From: Desulfofundulus salinus
GTDB lineage: Bacteria > Bacillota > Desulfotomaculia > Desulfotomaculales > Desulfovirgulaceae
DNA length: 64,000 nucleotides
Assembly: GCF_003627965.1 (NCBI RefSeq)
Contig: NZ_RBWE01000001.1
Span: 2,393,804-2,457,803 of the forward strand
Direction of reading: 5' to 3'
Shown: positions 25,828 through 35,163 of the stretch, one piece after another
How the letters are laid out: every line of letters starts with the position of its first letter
Position numbering within the stretch: position 1 is the stretch's first letter
Translations under genes and position numbers: made by a program
The notes under the pieces: generated by a model
Told to the model about the DNA's origin: nothing
The model's database searches: none
Seen by the model: the letters and a program-made list of their open reading frames with translations, nothing else

Positions 25828-27207
25828 TCAGGCGTGAATGGTCAAGCCGTGGATACCTTCCGCCGCCTCCAGAACCGCCTCCGCCAGGGTGGGATGGGCG
25901 TGGATCACCTGCGCCAGCCGGGCGGCCGTCATATCCATCTCCAGAGCCAGGGCTGCTTCGGCCACCAGGTCGGAGGCGTGGGGTCCCACTATGTGTACTC
26001 CAAGAATGCGGTCGGTCCGGGCATCGGCCACCATCTTGACAAAGCCCTCGGTTTCCCCCATGGCCTGTGCCTTCCCGCAGGCCATCATGGGGAACTTGGC
26101 CGTTTTTACCTCGTAGCCCTGGGCCCGGGCCTCTTCGGCGGTTAGACCCACCACCCCTACCTCGGGGCGGGTAAAGATGCAGGACGGCACCACCCGGTAG
26201 TTCATGGCCCTGTAATGGCCCATGATGTTGTGCACGGCCACCAGCCCCTGGGCCGAAGCCACATGGGCCAGCTGGATCTTACCGGTAATGTCCCCGGCGG
26301 CGTAGATGCCCGGAACCGAGGTTTCCATGCGCTCATTTACCAGCACCTCACCCCGTTCACCCAGGGTTACGCCCACTTCCGCCAACCCCAATCCGCCGGT
26401 ATTTAAAACACGGCCGACGGAGATAAGGACCAGGTCGGCGGCAATTTCCTCACCACTTTCCAGCTCGGCCACCACGCCACCGGCATCCTTCCGAACGGCC
26501 TTGATGGTGGCCCCGGTCTTGATGGTAATCCCCTGCCGTTTGAAAATCCCCTGAACGTACCGGGATACTTCCTTGTCCACGGTGGGCAGGATGGTGGGCA
26601 TCATCTCCACCACGGTAACTGTGCTGCCCAGCGCAGCAAATATGGAAGCAAATTCGCATCCCACCACACCTCCGCCGATAATGAGCAACCTGCCCGGAAC
26701 CGACGCCAGGTTCAAAGCCTCGTCCGAGGTAATCACCTGCCGGCCGTCATACCCCAGGCTCTTGATGAGCGCCGGGCTGGAGCCGGTGGCCAGGACAATA
26801 TTCTCTGCCTCCAGCTCCTGTTCAGACCCGCCGGGAAGGATTACTTTAACTGTGCGCGGCGATGTCAGCATGGCCGTCCCGCGTACCAGCTCCACCTTGT
26901 TCTTTTGCAGCAGAAACTGGATGCCGGAAGCAAGCCGCTTGACAACCTGACGCTTGCGCTCTATCAGGGCGGCCATGTCCACCTCCACCGCCCCGGTGGA
27001 GATGCCAAACTCGCCGGCCTTCTTTATGCCGGCCAGGATCTCGGCAGCCGCAGCCAGCACCTTGGTGGGAATGCAGCCCCGGTTCAGGCAAGTCCCCCCC
27101 AGTTCCTCCTTTTCCACCAGCGCCACCCGGGCACCCAGCTGGGCCGCCCGGATGGCCGCCACATAACCTCCGGGACCTCCACCGATCACGACAATCTTGT
27201 AACGCAT
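25828..27207 (-). CDS. lpdA: Dihydrolipoyl dehydrogenase
   Basis: 459 residues. FAD-binding GGGPGGYVAA at the N-terminus, redox disulfide GTCLNRGCIPTK, NAD-binding GGGVVGCEFASIFAALG, and the C-terminal His-Glu pair HAHPTLAEAVLEA. It reoxidises dihydrolipoamide with NAD+. The frame extends upstream to 27393, but ATG 27207 with GAGGTGAAGG ahead fits the family start. It lies between its presumed regulator gene and the symporter-H-protein-LipS operon, completing a lipoyl redox set. Confidence 0.97.
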   Translation of the reverse strand: MRYKIVVIGGGPGGYVAAIRAAQLGARVALVEKEELGGTCLNRGCIPTKVLAAAAEILAGIKKAGEFGISTGAVEVDMAALIERKRQVVKRLASGIQFLLQKNKVELVRGTAMLTSPRTVKVILPGGSEQELEAENIVLATGSSPALIKSLGYDGRQVITSDEALNLASVPGRLLIIGGGVVGCEFASIFAALGSTVTVVEMMPTILPTVDKEVSRYVQGIFKRQGITIKTGATIKAVRKDAGGVVAELESGEEIAADLVLISVGRVLNTGGLGLAEVGVTLGERGEVLVNERMETSVPGIYAAGDITGKIQLAHVASAQGLVAVHNIMGHYRAMNYRVVPSCIFTRPEVGVVGLTAEEARAQGYEVKTAKFPMMACGKAQAMGETEGFVKMVADARTDRILGVHIVGPHASDLVAEAALALEMDMTAARLAQVIHAHPTLAEAVLEAAEGIHGLTIHA

Positions 27208-27396
27208 ATCCTTCACCTCGTTTTGCTTATAGTTTTGCAAACTTTCAAGTCCCTTTACGGCACTTTTTTGTACGCAAACTCCGTGCGAAGGGCCAAAGAA
27301 AAAGGCCCTGTTGATTACGGCGGCTAAAAACAGCCCAGGGACCTGTACTCCAAGTAACTTGTGCTCATCCGGAAAATGCCGGGATGACAGCATGGT

Positions 27397-29499
27397 TCAA
27401 TTTTGCACCGCATCGGTGCAGTTCTGCACCGCCAGGCCATACTGACGGGCCTTGCGCAGAAGGGTGGAATGGGAAATTCCCAGAACCTGCCCGGCCCGGC
27501 GCAGGCTGTGGTATTTTTCCAGGGCCATCCTGATTAATTCTTTTTCCGTGGCCTCCCTGGCTTCTTGCAGGGGCACAATTTCCGAAATCTGGGGCCGCCA
27601 CCCCTCCCTGCCCAGGGCTTCCATGAATTCGCCGGGCAGGTGGTGAGGCTCAATAACCTCCTCCTCGCACATGATCACCAGGCGCTCAACGAGGTTGATC
27701 AGCTCCCTGACGTTGCCCGGCCAGGAATAGCCCTCCAGCAGGCGGCAGGTCTCCATGCCCAGGCGCTTTTTGGTGCCGTGCCTGGCATTAAAGCGGTTGA
27801 GAAAATGGGTGACCAGGGGCAGAATATCTTCCCGGCGTTCTTTCAGGGGCGGGATGCTGATGGGCACCACATTCAGCCGGTAGTACAGGTCCTCCCGAAA
27901 CTTTTTCTCGGCAATGAGGCGTTTTAAATCCTTATTGGTGGCGGCGATTATGCGAATGTCCAGCTTGATGGGCCTGCGTCCCCCCACCCGGTAGATGATC
28001 TGTTCTTGAAGCACCCGCAGCAACTTCACCTGCAGGTTTAAGGGCATGTCCCCAATTTCGTCCAGGAACACCGTGCCCCCGTTGGCAATCTCCAAAAGGC
28101 CCAGTTTTCCCTCCCGCTGGGCTCCGGTGAAGGCCCCCTTTTCGTAGCCGAATAGCTCGGACTCCAGAAGGGATTCCGGAATGGCTCCGCAGTTGATTTC
28201 GATGAAGGGTTTGTCCGCCCTGGAACTGTGGCGGTGAATGAGCTTGGCAAGCCTCTCCTTGCCCACCCCCGAAGGGCCGGTGATGAGCACCGTAGAGTCC
28301 ACGGTGGCCACCCGCAAGGCCTGTTCCACCGCCCGGCGCATCAGGGGACTTTCGGCGATAATTTCCCCATCGGCCAGCCGCCTGGCCCGCAATTCCTTCA
28401 GCTCCGCCGAAGCCCGGGCAGCCTCTTCCTTAAACCGGTTGAGCTCGGTTATATCCCGCAGGTTAACCACAATCCGGCCCACCTGTCCCCCTTCCCCGAC
28501 CACCGCACTGCCGGAGAAAATGAGCTCCTCTCCATCCTCCGTATGCACCGCCATGTTAACCAGGGACTTGCCGGACATAATCTCATTGTAGATTTGTAGA
28601 AGGTGTTTATGCTGCCCCGAAGCCAGCTCGGTCACGTTTTTCCCCTGGATCTCTTCCGGTGAATCCATGCCGGTGATCCGGCCGTAGCTGGCGTTAACCC
28701 TCTCTATATTCCCCTGCCGGTCGATTACCACAATGCCGTCGTAACAGGACTGGATAACCCCGACCAGCTCCTTGTTCAAATTGCGTACCGAATCCAGCTG
28801 GCTGGATATATCCTCCAGCTCCGAGATATCCTGCAACACCAGCACAAAACCCTGCACCTGCTCTTCGTCCTTTTGAATGGGGCTCTGGCGGATGATCAGT
28901 ACCCTGTCCCCCACCTTAAAACGCCCCAGGAAGGCGTCTACCCCGGGGTTCACCTGGCCAAGCCCCAATTGCTTCAAAAGAGGTCCTGCAGGCCGTCCCA
29001 GCACCTTGACGGCCGGGATGCCGGTCAGTTTTTCCGCAGCGGCGTTGAAGTGGCAAACATCGCCCCGGGCGTCCACGGCAATGATGCCGTTGTGGACCGA
29101 CTGGAGAATCACCGCCAGTTTATACTCGGTGGCCTCCAGGGCGTTGTGCACTTTGTTGATCAGGTCTATGCGGGTCAGCACCCCGGCCAGCCGGCCCTGC
29201 CGGTTGAGAATGACCAGGCGGTCTATGGGCAGGTTGCTTACCTCGTTAAAATGCATGTCCTCGTCTATGGTCATAATGTCCCGCTCCATTACCTGCCCCA
29301 CAGAAGTATCAAAAGAAGCCCCCCGCTGCAGGGCCTGGAGAACCTGAAAAACGGTAAGGATGCCAACAACCCTGCCGTCACTATCAAGAACCGGGGCGCA
29401 GTTCACCCCCTGCCGCCGGTAGACCTCACAGGCGTCCGCCAGGGTCTGCCATGGATAAAGAGTCTGGGGATTTTCCAGCATCACCTGTTTAACCAGCAA
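27397..29499 (-). CDS. Sigma-54-dependent activator with CBS, PAS, AAA+ and Fis-type HTH domains
   Basis: The 700-residue protein has, in order: two CBS repeats (residues 1-115), two PAS domains (about 130-245 and 255-365), an AAA+ module with P-loop GPSGVGKE and the sigma-54 contact motif GAFTGA, and a C-terminal Fis HTH ([23 protein letters not shown]). CBS domains usually sense adenine nucleotides; the PAS ligand is unknown. It is the obvious regulator of the nearby sigma-54 promoter of the symporter-lipoyl operon and perhaps lpdA. TTG 29499 is the start after GGGGGG. Confidence 0.93.
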   Translation of the reverse strand: MLVKQVMLENPQTLYPWQTLADACEVYRRQGVNCAPVLDSDGRVVGILTVFQVLQALQRGASFDTSVGQVMERDIMTIDEDMHFNEVSNLPIDRLVILNRQGRLAGVLTRIDLINKVHNALEATEYKLAVILQSVHNGIIAVDARGDVCHFNAAAEKLTGIPAVKVLGRPAGPLLKQLGLGQVNPGVDAFLGRFKVGDRVLIIRQSPIQKDEEQVQGFVLVLQDISELEDISSQLDSVRNLNKELVGVIQSCYDGIVVIDRQGNIERVNASYGRITGMDSPEEIQGKNVTELASGQHKHLLQIYNEIMSGKSLVNMAVHTEDGEELIFSGSAVVGEGGQVGRIVVNLRDITELNRFKEEAARASAELKELRARRLADGEIIAESPLMRRAVEQALRVATVDSTVLITGPSGVGKERLAKLIHRHSSRADKPFIEINCGAIPESLLESELFGYEKGAFTGAQREGKLGLLEIANGGTVFLDEIGDMPLNLQVKLLRVLQEQIIYRVGGRRPIKLDIRIIAATNKDLKRLIAEKKFREDLYYRLNVVPISIPPLKERREDILPLVTHFLNRFNARHGTKKRLGMETCRLLEGYSWPGNVRELINLVERLVIMCEEEVIEPHHLPGEFMEALGREGWRPQISEIVPLQEAREATEKELIRMALEKYHSLRRAGQVLGISHSTLLRKARQYGLAVQNCTDAVQN
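27404..27420. promoter_or_regulatory. Perfect palindrome TGCACCG-CAT-CGGTGCA
   Basis: Two 7-base arms with a 3-base centre, followed by another TGCACCG half (27425-27431). It overlaps the last codons of the activator gene, about 200 bases ahead of lpdA. Placement and symmetry suit a Fis-type activator enhancer for lpdA; this is inference. Confidence 0.5.
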
Positions 29500-29546
29500 A
29501 GCAAATCCCCCCTGCCACTCCTTTGTGTGAAAGTGAGGTGGAACAT

Positions 29547-29791
29547 ATGAAGTTTTCCCAGCTCAAGAGGGAACATGTAGCTAAGATGGCTGACTCCCGG
29601 GCCGTCTTCAAGTACGGTGAAGACTGCCTCCAGAACGGTATGGTATCAAATCTGAAGTTTACCGGCAACCGGCTGCCGGCCAGGGAACCGGCACCAATAT
29701 TTACCCTGTAGATTTCAAGCTATACATAGATCAGATTCGCAAAACAAACGCCAATCGCCCGGCGCTTATGGAGGAATTCGTGAGGCTGTAA
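29547..29791 (+). pseudogene. SWIM zinc-finger protein remnant with internal deletion
   Basis: The N-terminal part ([18 protein letters not shown] to the VSNLKFTGNR segment) opens at ATG 29547 after GAGGTGG, as in SWIM-domain proteins, then stops at 29711. The family's C-terminal end (YIDQIRKTNANRPALMEEF then VRL and stop at 29791) follows in another frame. The whole central body, including the zinc-binding motif, is missing. Both ends survive, so the loss is an internal deletion. Confidence 0.65.
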
Positions 29792-29861
29792 CAGGACAGG
29801 GAGGGCGCCGGGCGACAGTCCATAAGAAGGGCCGCCGGCGAAATGCCTGCGGCCCTTCTTG

Positions 29862-32345
29862 TCACTTCACCACGATGTTCACCAGTTTCCCCGGCACGGG
29901 GATGACCTTCACTATTTGCTTGCCCTCCACCAGTTTCTGCACCCGGGGCTGGGCCAGCACTACTTCCTGCATTTGAGCCGGGGTGATGCCGGCCGGCACC
30001 AGCACCCGCTCCCGCACCCGGCCGTTGATCTGAACCACAATGGTAATCTCGTCTTCCACAATGGCCCCGGGGTCGTAGGCAGGCCAGGGCTGCCTGTGGA
30101 TGCTCTCCCGGTGGCCGATGGACTCCCACAGCTCCTCGGTTATATGGGGAGCAAAGGGAGCCAGCAGAATCAGCAGGTGCTCGATCCCCTCCCGCAGAAC
30201 CGCCGGGTCCCGGTCGGTTTCCGGCACCTCTTTGTACTGGTACAGGGCGTTCACCAGCTCCATGATGGCGCTGACGGCGGTGTTGAAGTTAAACCGGCTG
30301 CCGATATCCTCGGTCACCTTTTTAATGGTCAGGTGGGTCAGGCGGTGCATTTGCCGGTTGACCCCCACCAGCTTACCTGCCGGTTTTGGCGGTGCTTCCA
30401 GCAGCCCGCCGGCTACGGAGGCAACCAGGCGCCAGACCCGGTTGAGGAACCGGTAGCAGCCCTCAACCCCCTGGTCGCTCCATTCCAGATCCCGCTCGGG
30501 GGGTGCGGCAAAGAGGATGAAAAGCCGGGCGGTATCGGCCCCGTATTTGGCCACAATCTCCTCCGGGCTGACCACGTTCCCCCTGGACTTGGACATCTTG
30601 GCGCCGTCTTTCAAAACCATGCCCTGGGTTAACAGGTTGGTGAAGGGCTCCTGGATGCCCACCAGCCCCAGGTCGTAGAGCACCTTGGTGAAGAAGCGGG
30701 AATACAGCAGGTGCAAAATGGCGTGTTCCACGCCGCCAATGTACTGGTCCACGGGCAGCCAGTAGTCCACCCTGGCCCGGTCCCAGGGCTGCTTGTCTTC
30801 CCGGGGACTGGTGTAACGGTAGTAGTACCAGGAGGAACACATGAAGGTGTCCATGGTATCGGTTTCCCGCCGGGCCGGCCCGCCGCACCGGGGGCAGGTG
30901 GTATTCACGAACTCCGGGCAGTCGGCCAGGGGCGATTGTCCGGTGGGTTTAAATTCCACGTCCCGGGGCAAGAGCACCGGCAGGTCCTCTTCCGGCACGG
31001 GGACGATGCCGCACTTATCGCAATATATAATCGGAATAGGGGCGCCCCAGTAACGCTGCCGGGAAATCAGCCAGTCCCGCAGGCGGTAGTTCACCTGGCC
31101 CCGGCCCAGGCCCTTTTCCTCCAGGTAGGCGATTACCGCCCGGATCCCTTCGTCTTTGGGCAGGCCGTTGAACTGGCCGGAGTTTACCATCACCCCGTCG
31201 CCGGCATAAGCTTCCGTCATGGTCTGTGGGTCCAGTTCCTCCCCGGGCGGCTGGATGACCACCCGGATGGGCAGGTTGTACTTGCGGGCAAATTCAAAGT
31301 CCCGCTGGTCGTGGGCCGGCACGCCCATCACTGCACCGGTACCATACTCCAAAAGGACGTAATTGGCCACCAGTATGGGCACCCGCTCCCCGTTCAAGGG
31401 GTTGATGCAGTAAGCTCCGGTAAACAGCCCTTCCTTTTCCACGTCGGTGGCGGTGCGGGCAATTTCGTTTAAATTGCGCACCCGCCGCACGAAGTCCCGC
31501 ACCGCTTCGGCCTGGGGCTTGCCTTCAACGAGCTTCTCCACCAGGGGATGTTCCGGAGCCAGCACCATGTAGGTCACCCCGAACACCGTGTCGGGGCGGG
31601 TGGTAAAGACCACAATCTCCTCATCCATATCGGCCACTTTAAAGCGGATTTCCGCCCCCTCGCTGCGGCCGATCCAGTTTTCCTGCATGATTTTAACCTT
31701 CTCCGGCCAGCCCTTCAGCAGCTCCAGATCCTTGAGAAGGCGCTCGGCGTAGGCGGTAATTTTAAAGAACCACTGTTCCAGTTCCCGCTTTTCCACGGGA
31801 GTCTTGCAGCGCTCGCAGGCACCCTCCTTGACCTGCTCGTTAGCCAGCACCGTGGCACAGGAGGGGCACCAGTTGACCGCTGCTTTTTTCTTGTAGGCCA
31901 ACCCTTTATGATAAAGCTGCAGGAACAACCACTGGGTCCACTTGTAGTAGCCGGGATGGCAGGTGGCCACTTCCCGGTCCCAGTCGTAGCTGATGCCCAG
32001 CTGCTTGAGCTGGGCACGCATGGTCCTGATGTTATCCATGGTCCAGTCGGCGGGATGGATGTTGCCGTGTTTGATGGCCGCGTTTTCCGCCGGCAGGCCG
32101 AAGGCGTCCCACCCCATGGGGTGCAGGACGTGGTAACCCTGCATGGTTTTAAAGCGGGCCACCACATCGCCAATGGAGTAGTTCCTTACGTGGCCCATGT
32201 GCAGCTTGCCCGAAGGGTAGGGAAACATCTCCAGGCAATAGTATTTTGGACGGTCGGAGAAATCCGGGGTCTTATATAAATTTTCTGCGGCCCAGCGGGC
32301 CTGCCACTTCGCTTCAATTTCCTTGAAGTCGTAGCGTTCGTTCAC
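29862..32345 (-). CDS. leuS: Leucyl-tRNA synthetase
   Basis: Class I synthetase, 827 residues. The HIGH motif reads HMGHVRNYS and KMSKS is present in [12 protein letters not shown]; an editing domain ([20 protein letters not shown]) sits in the middle and an anticodon-binding domain at the end. GTG 32345 is chosen ([15 protein letters not shown]) because AAGGGGG lies ahead; the frame extends further but without support. It has its own promoter and is separated by an acyl-CoA ligase gene and a terminator from the leucine-type T-box upstream. Confidence 0.97.
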   Translation of the reverse strand: MNERYDFKEIEAKWQARWAAENLYKTPDFSDRPKYYCLEMFPYPSGKLHMGHVRNYSIGDVVARFKTMQGYHVLHPMGWDAFGLPAENAAIKHGNIHPADWTMDNIRTMRAQLKQLGISYDWDREVATCHPGYYKWTQWLFLQLYHKGLAYKKKAAVNWCPSCATVLANEQVKEGACERCKTPVEKRELEQWFFKITAYAERLLKDLELLKGWPEKVKIMQENWIGRSEGAEIRFKVADMDEEIVVFTTRPDTVFGVTYMVLAPEHPLVEKLVEGKPQAEAVRDFVRRVRNLNEIARTATDVEKEGLFTGAYCINPLNGERVPILVANYVLLEYGTGAVMGVPAHDQRDFEFARKYNLPIRVVIQPPGEELDPQTMTEAYAGDGVMVNSGQFNGLPKDEGIRAVIAYLEEKGLGRGQVNYRLRDWLISRQRYWGAPIPIIYCDKCGIVPVPEEDLPVLLPRDVEFKPTGQSPLADCPEFVNTTCPRCGGPARRETDTMDTFMCSSWYYYRYTSPREDKQPWDRARVDYWLPVDQYIGGVEHAILHLLYSRFFTKVLYDLGLVGIQEPFTNLLTQGMVLKDGAKMSKSRGNVVSPEEIVAKYGADTARLFILFAAPPERDLEWSDQGVEGCYRFLNRVWRLVASVAGGLLEAPPKPAGKLVGVNRQMHRLTHLTIKKVTEDIGSRFNFNTAVSAIMELVNALYQYKEVPETDRDPAVLREGIEHLLILLAPFAPHITEELWESIGHRESIHRQPWPAYDPGAIVEDEITIVVQINGRVRERVLVPAGITPAQMQEVVLAQPRVQKLVEGKQIVKVIPVPGKLVNIVVK

Positions 32346-32415
32346 CAAAGCATCCCCCTTGCCGTATACCGTAAACTGCTGTCCCTTGTTTCGACGGCAT
32401 TTCATCATAAGTGTC

Positions 32416-32445
32416 ATTTTATCATAAATGTTACGCTTAAGACAA
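32416..32445 (-). promoter_or_regulatory. Probable own promoter of leuS
   Basis: Minus-strand TTGTCT and TAAAAT are separated by 18 bases. The transcript would start about 60 bases before GTG 32345. Confidence 0.6.
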
Positions 32446-32461
32446 GAACCGGCACCCCGGG

Positions 32462-32509
32462 GAAAAGAGAAAACGGGGTGGTGGACAAACAAATGTCTTC
32501 ACCACCCCG
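32462..32509 (-). terminator. Terminator between acyl-CoA ligase and leuS
   Basis: Minus-strand GGGGTGGTG pairs with CCACCACCCC around an 18-base loop and is followed by GTTTTCTCTTTT. It weakens the case for read-through from the ligase into leuS. Confidence 0.75.
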
Positions 32510-32525
32510 GGGGCAACAGGCAACT

Positions 32526-34190
32526 TCAGGCTGTTTCTACCCGGGCTGCCTGGAACAAATTCAACTCACGGATGGCCTGCTCCCGCAGCTTGAACTTTTG
32601 CACCTTGCCGTTGGCCGTGGTGGGGTAGCTGGACACAAATTGGATATACTGTGGTATTTTATACCGGGCAATTTTGCCGTTACAAAACTCCCTGATTTCC
32701 TCGGCCGTGGCTGTACAGCCTTCCTTCAATTGTATGAAGGCCATTACCTCTTCACCGTACTTGCTGCTGGGCACCCCCACCACCTGCACATCCTTGATCT
32801 TGGGGTGGGTATGCAGGAATTCCTCAATCTCCCGGGGGTAGATGTTTTCACCGCCCCGGATGATCATATCCTTGATCCGTCCCGTAATACGGACGTAGCC
32901 CTGTTCATCCATAATCCCCAGGTCGCCGGTATGCAGCCAGCCTTCCCGGTCAATGGTGCTGGCCGTAGCCTCCGGCATTTTATAGTAACCCTTCATAACG
33001 TTGTATCCCCGGGCGCAAATCTCGCCCTGGTACCCCCGGGGTACTTCTTCCCCGGTGGCCGGGTCCACTACCTTTACCTCCACGCCCGGTAAGGCCCTGC
33101 CCACGGTGGATACCCTGATCTCCAGGGGGTCGTCGGTCCTGGTCATGGTAATTCCCGGGGAAGCTTCGGTCTGACCGTATGTAATTACTATTTCCTTCAT
33201 CCCCATGCGGCTTACCACCGCTTTCATCACTTCCATGGGGCAGGGAGCCCCGGCCATGATGCCGGTGCGCAGGGAAGATGTGTCGAAGGGTTGCTTTTCC
33301 AGCACCTCCAGCTCGGTGATGAACATGGTGGGTACGCCGTGCAGGGCGGTGCACCTTTCCTTTTCCACTGTTTCCAAAACCCGCACCGGATTGAAGGACT
33401 CCAGGGGCACCATAGTGGCTCCCGAGACCACACAGGTCAAAGTCCCCAGCACACAGCCAAAGCAGTGGAAGAAGGGCACCGGGATGCACAAGCGGTCCCG
33501 GGGACTGAAATTCAGGCACTCGGCTATACTTTTTGCATTCATGACTAAATTTTTATGGGTCAGCATGACCCCCTTGGGGAAACCGGTGGTCCCGGAGGTA
33601 TATTGCATGTTAATCACGTCATCGGGGGCAAGGGAGGCCTGGCGGGCTACCAGCTCCTGTTCGGAAATGGCCTCAGCCATCCCCAGCACCTGCTCCCAGG
33701 TGTACATGCCCGGGTGCTCCTCGTCGCCGATAAAAACCACATTGCGCAGCATGGGGAATTTTTTCGCATTCAGCCGCCCGGGCAGGCAATGGTTCAATTC
33801 CGGGCAGAGTTCGTGGAGCATTTCTACGTAATTGGATTCCTTTGTTCCGTTGATGAGTAAGAGGGTGGTGGCATCGGACTGCCGCAACAGGTACTCCAGT
33901 TCGCGCACTTTATAATTGGTGTTTACCGTGACCAGCACGGCACCGATTTTGGCCGAGGCAAACTGGAGGACGACCCACTGGGGTATGTTGGTGGCCCACA
34001 GGGCAATGTGCTCGCCCCGTTTTATGCCCAGGGCCATCAATCCCCTGGCCGCCCGGTTACACAGTTCCCGAAACTGCTGGTATGTATAGCGCAAACCACG
34101 GTCGGTATAAACCAGGGCCTCGTTATCTGGATACAGGGCAGCCGTCCTGTCGAGCAGGTCACCAATAGTGATCTGATCAAACCGATCCAT
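32526..34190 (-). CDS. AMP-forming acyl-CoA synthetase (fatty-acid type)
   Basis: The 554-residue ANL-superfamily enzyme has the AMP-binding P-loop YTSGTTGFPKG, GWLHTGDLG and DMIIRGGENIYP, and the C-terminal catalytic Lys in ANGKVQKFKLR. It activates an acid with ATP and CoA. Medium- or branched-chain acids are plausible but unproven. It sits directly behind a leucine-type T-box, where leuS would be expected; control by leucyl-tRNA charging would therefore fall first on this gene. Confidence 0.93.
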   Translation of the reverse strand: MDRFDQITIGDLLDRTAALYPDNEALVYTDRGLRYTYQQFRELCNRAARGLMALGIKRGEHIALWATNIPQWVVLQFASAKIGAVLVTVNTNYKVRELEYLLRQSDATTLLLINGTKESNYVEMLHELCPELNHCLPGRLNAKKFPMLRNVVFIGDEEHPGMYTWEQVLGMAEAISEQELVARQASLAPDDVINMQYTSGTTGFPKGVMLTHKNLVMNAKSIAECLNFSPRDRLCIPVPFFHCFGCVLGTLTCVVSGATMVPLESFNPVRVLETVEKERCTALHGVPTMFITELEVLEKQPFDTSSLRTGIMAGAPCPMEVMKAVVSRMGMKEIVITYGQTEASPGITMTRTDDPLEIRVSTVGRALPGVEVKVVDPATGEEVPRGYQGEICARGYNVMKGYYKMPEATASTIDREGWLHTGDLGIMDEQGYVRITGRIKDMIIRGGENIYPREIEEFLHTHPKIKDVQVVGVPSSKYGEEVMAFIQLKEGCTATAEEIREFCNGKIARYKIPQYIQFVSSYPTTANGKVQKFKLREQAIRELNLFQAARVETA

Positions 34191-34292
34191 TTAAAGGCCT
34201 CCTCTTTCTCTTTATAAATTTTTAAAATATTAACATAATAAAGGGAGGAAAATAGGCCACAATCCCCCCCGGGCAACTTCCTGGGAGGACAT

Positions 34293-34618
34293 AAAACGAA
34301 AACCTCCCGCCCCTCTAGGGACGGGAGGTTTATCCCGCGGTACCACCCTAATTGGTAAATGGTGGAGCTGGCGGGAATCGAACCCGCGGCCTCTTCCATG
34401 CCAAGGAAGCGCGCTCCCTCTGCGCCACAGCCCCATACTTACCCTCTCGATGTGCTTTAACGGCCACACGCCGGCCCGGAGTACTTTCCTTTCCCCCGGG
34501 CAACTCCGGGGCGAGTTCAGCAACCCGGTTCACCGCCTCGCACCTTCCGGCGGCTCTCTGCAGACACCGCTGCTGCCTACTGCTCCCCATCACAGTCATT
34601 TGTCCTTATTAACGGACA
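34293..34618 (-). promoter_or_regulatory. T-box leader (leucine specifier) containing an embedded tRNA-Ala
   Basis: On the minus strand: stem I region with AGTA and GGTGCGAGGCGG blocks, a specifier loop CTGAACTCGCC giving codon CTC (34513-34515, leucine), GGAAAGTACTCCGG, CCGTTAAAGC and GAGAGGG; then a complete tRNA-Ala(GGC) at 34360-34434; then the T-box AGGGTGGTACCGCG (34336-34349) and a terminator stem CCTCCCG/CGGGAGG with TTTTCGTTTT. GGTAAG before the tRNA can pair with TTTACC just after it, so the tRNA occupies the place of stem III. Promoter at 34625-34653. Confidence 0.9.
34360..34434 (-). tRNA. tRNA-Ala(GGC) inside the T-box leader
   Basis: Minus strand: acceptor GGGGCTG pairs with CAGCTCC, with the G3:U70 wobble that identifies alanine tRNA, followed by A and encoded CCA. 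The anticodon loop TTGGCAT gives GGC. D- and T-arms (GGTTCGATTCC) are intact. No separate promoter is seen between it and the T-box promoter, so it would be cut out of the leader transcript by tRNA processing. Confidence 0.95.
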
Positions 34619-34624
34619 CCTACA

Positions 34625-34653
34625 ATTGTACGACATACCTGCCCGTTTGTCAA
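34625..34653 (-). promoter_or_regulatory. Promoter of the T-box/tRNA-Ala transcript
   Basis: TTGACA (34648-34653) and TACAAT (34625-34630) on the minus strand with a 17-base spacer; predicted start about 34618, at the beginning of the T-box stem I. Confidence 0.88.
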
Positions 34654-34693
34654 CAGTTTGGTCACAAAAATTTTGGGGCATGTTATTAGGACT

Positions 34694-35050
34694 CTATAGA
34701 TTTACGGGCATACCCACTACCCGGGCATCTCCCCACAGACGTTCCAGGTTATAAAATTGCCGTTCAGACTCATGGAAGACATGGACCACCACGTCGCCGT
34801 AGTCCAGCAGTACCCAGCGCCCCTCCCGCATCCCTTCCTGCCGGGGAACAAGTCCGGTCTTTTCATCCACTACCCTGATAATTTCCTCGGCAACGGCCCG
34901 GACATGGGTGGTTGAGCGACCGCTTAAAATCACAAAATAATCGGCTATGATCGATATCCGGCTGATATCCAGCACGGTGGTGTCAAAGGCCTTTTTATCT
35001 TCCGCCGCCTCAACGACAACCTTAACCAGCGCCTGCGGATCAATGGTCAA
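34694..35050 (-). CDS. rsfS: Ribosomal silencing factor RsfS
   Basis: The 118-residue DUF143/Iojap protein (ADYFVILSGRSTTHVRAVAEEI, WVLLDYGDVVVHVFHE) binds ribosomal protein L14 and blocks subunit joining in slow growth. TTG 35050 is the start, with AAGGAGG upstream; ATG further up is out of frame. In most Firmicutes rsfS lies between nadD and leuS; here frdCAB and an RRM gene separate it from nadD. Confidence 0.93.
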   Translation of the reverse strand: MTIDPQALVKVVVEAAEDKKAFDTTVLDISRISIIADYFVILSGRSTTHVRAVAEEIIRVVDEKTGLVPRQEGMREGRWVLLDYGDVVVHVFHESERQFYNLERLWGDARVVGMPVNL

Positions 35051-35119
35051 AAGGCATGCCTCCTTAACAGTTTTTGGGTATATTATATTCGCCCTCAAGG
35101 GGAAAGTTCCTGCCTGGTA

Positions 35120-35163
35120 AAAAGAAAACCTCCCGGTCCGGAGGATCTGGAGGTTTTTTCTTT
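35120..35163 (-). terminator. Terminator between RRM gene and rsfS
   Basis: AACCTCC and GGAGGTT form the stem (with a looped GGTCCGGAGGATCT centre); both strands have flanking T-runs. Confidence 0.75.

Noticed and set aside
27207-27396. Sigma-54 promoter for lpdA (TGGGCTGTTTTTAGC)
   Set aside because: GG and GC are 10 bases apart but the -12 box is poor; kept out of the feature list.
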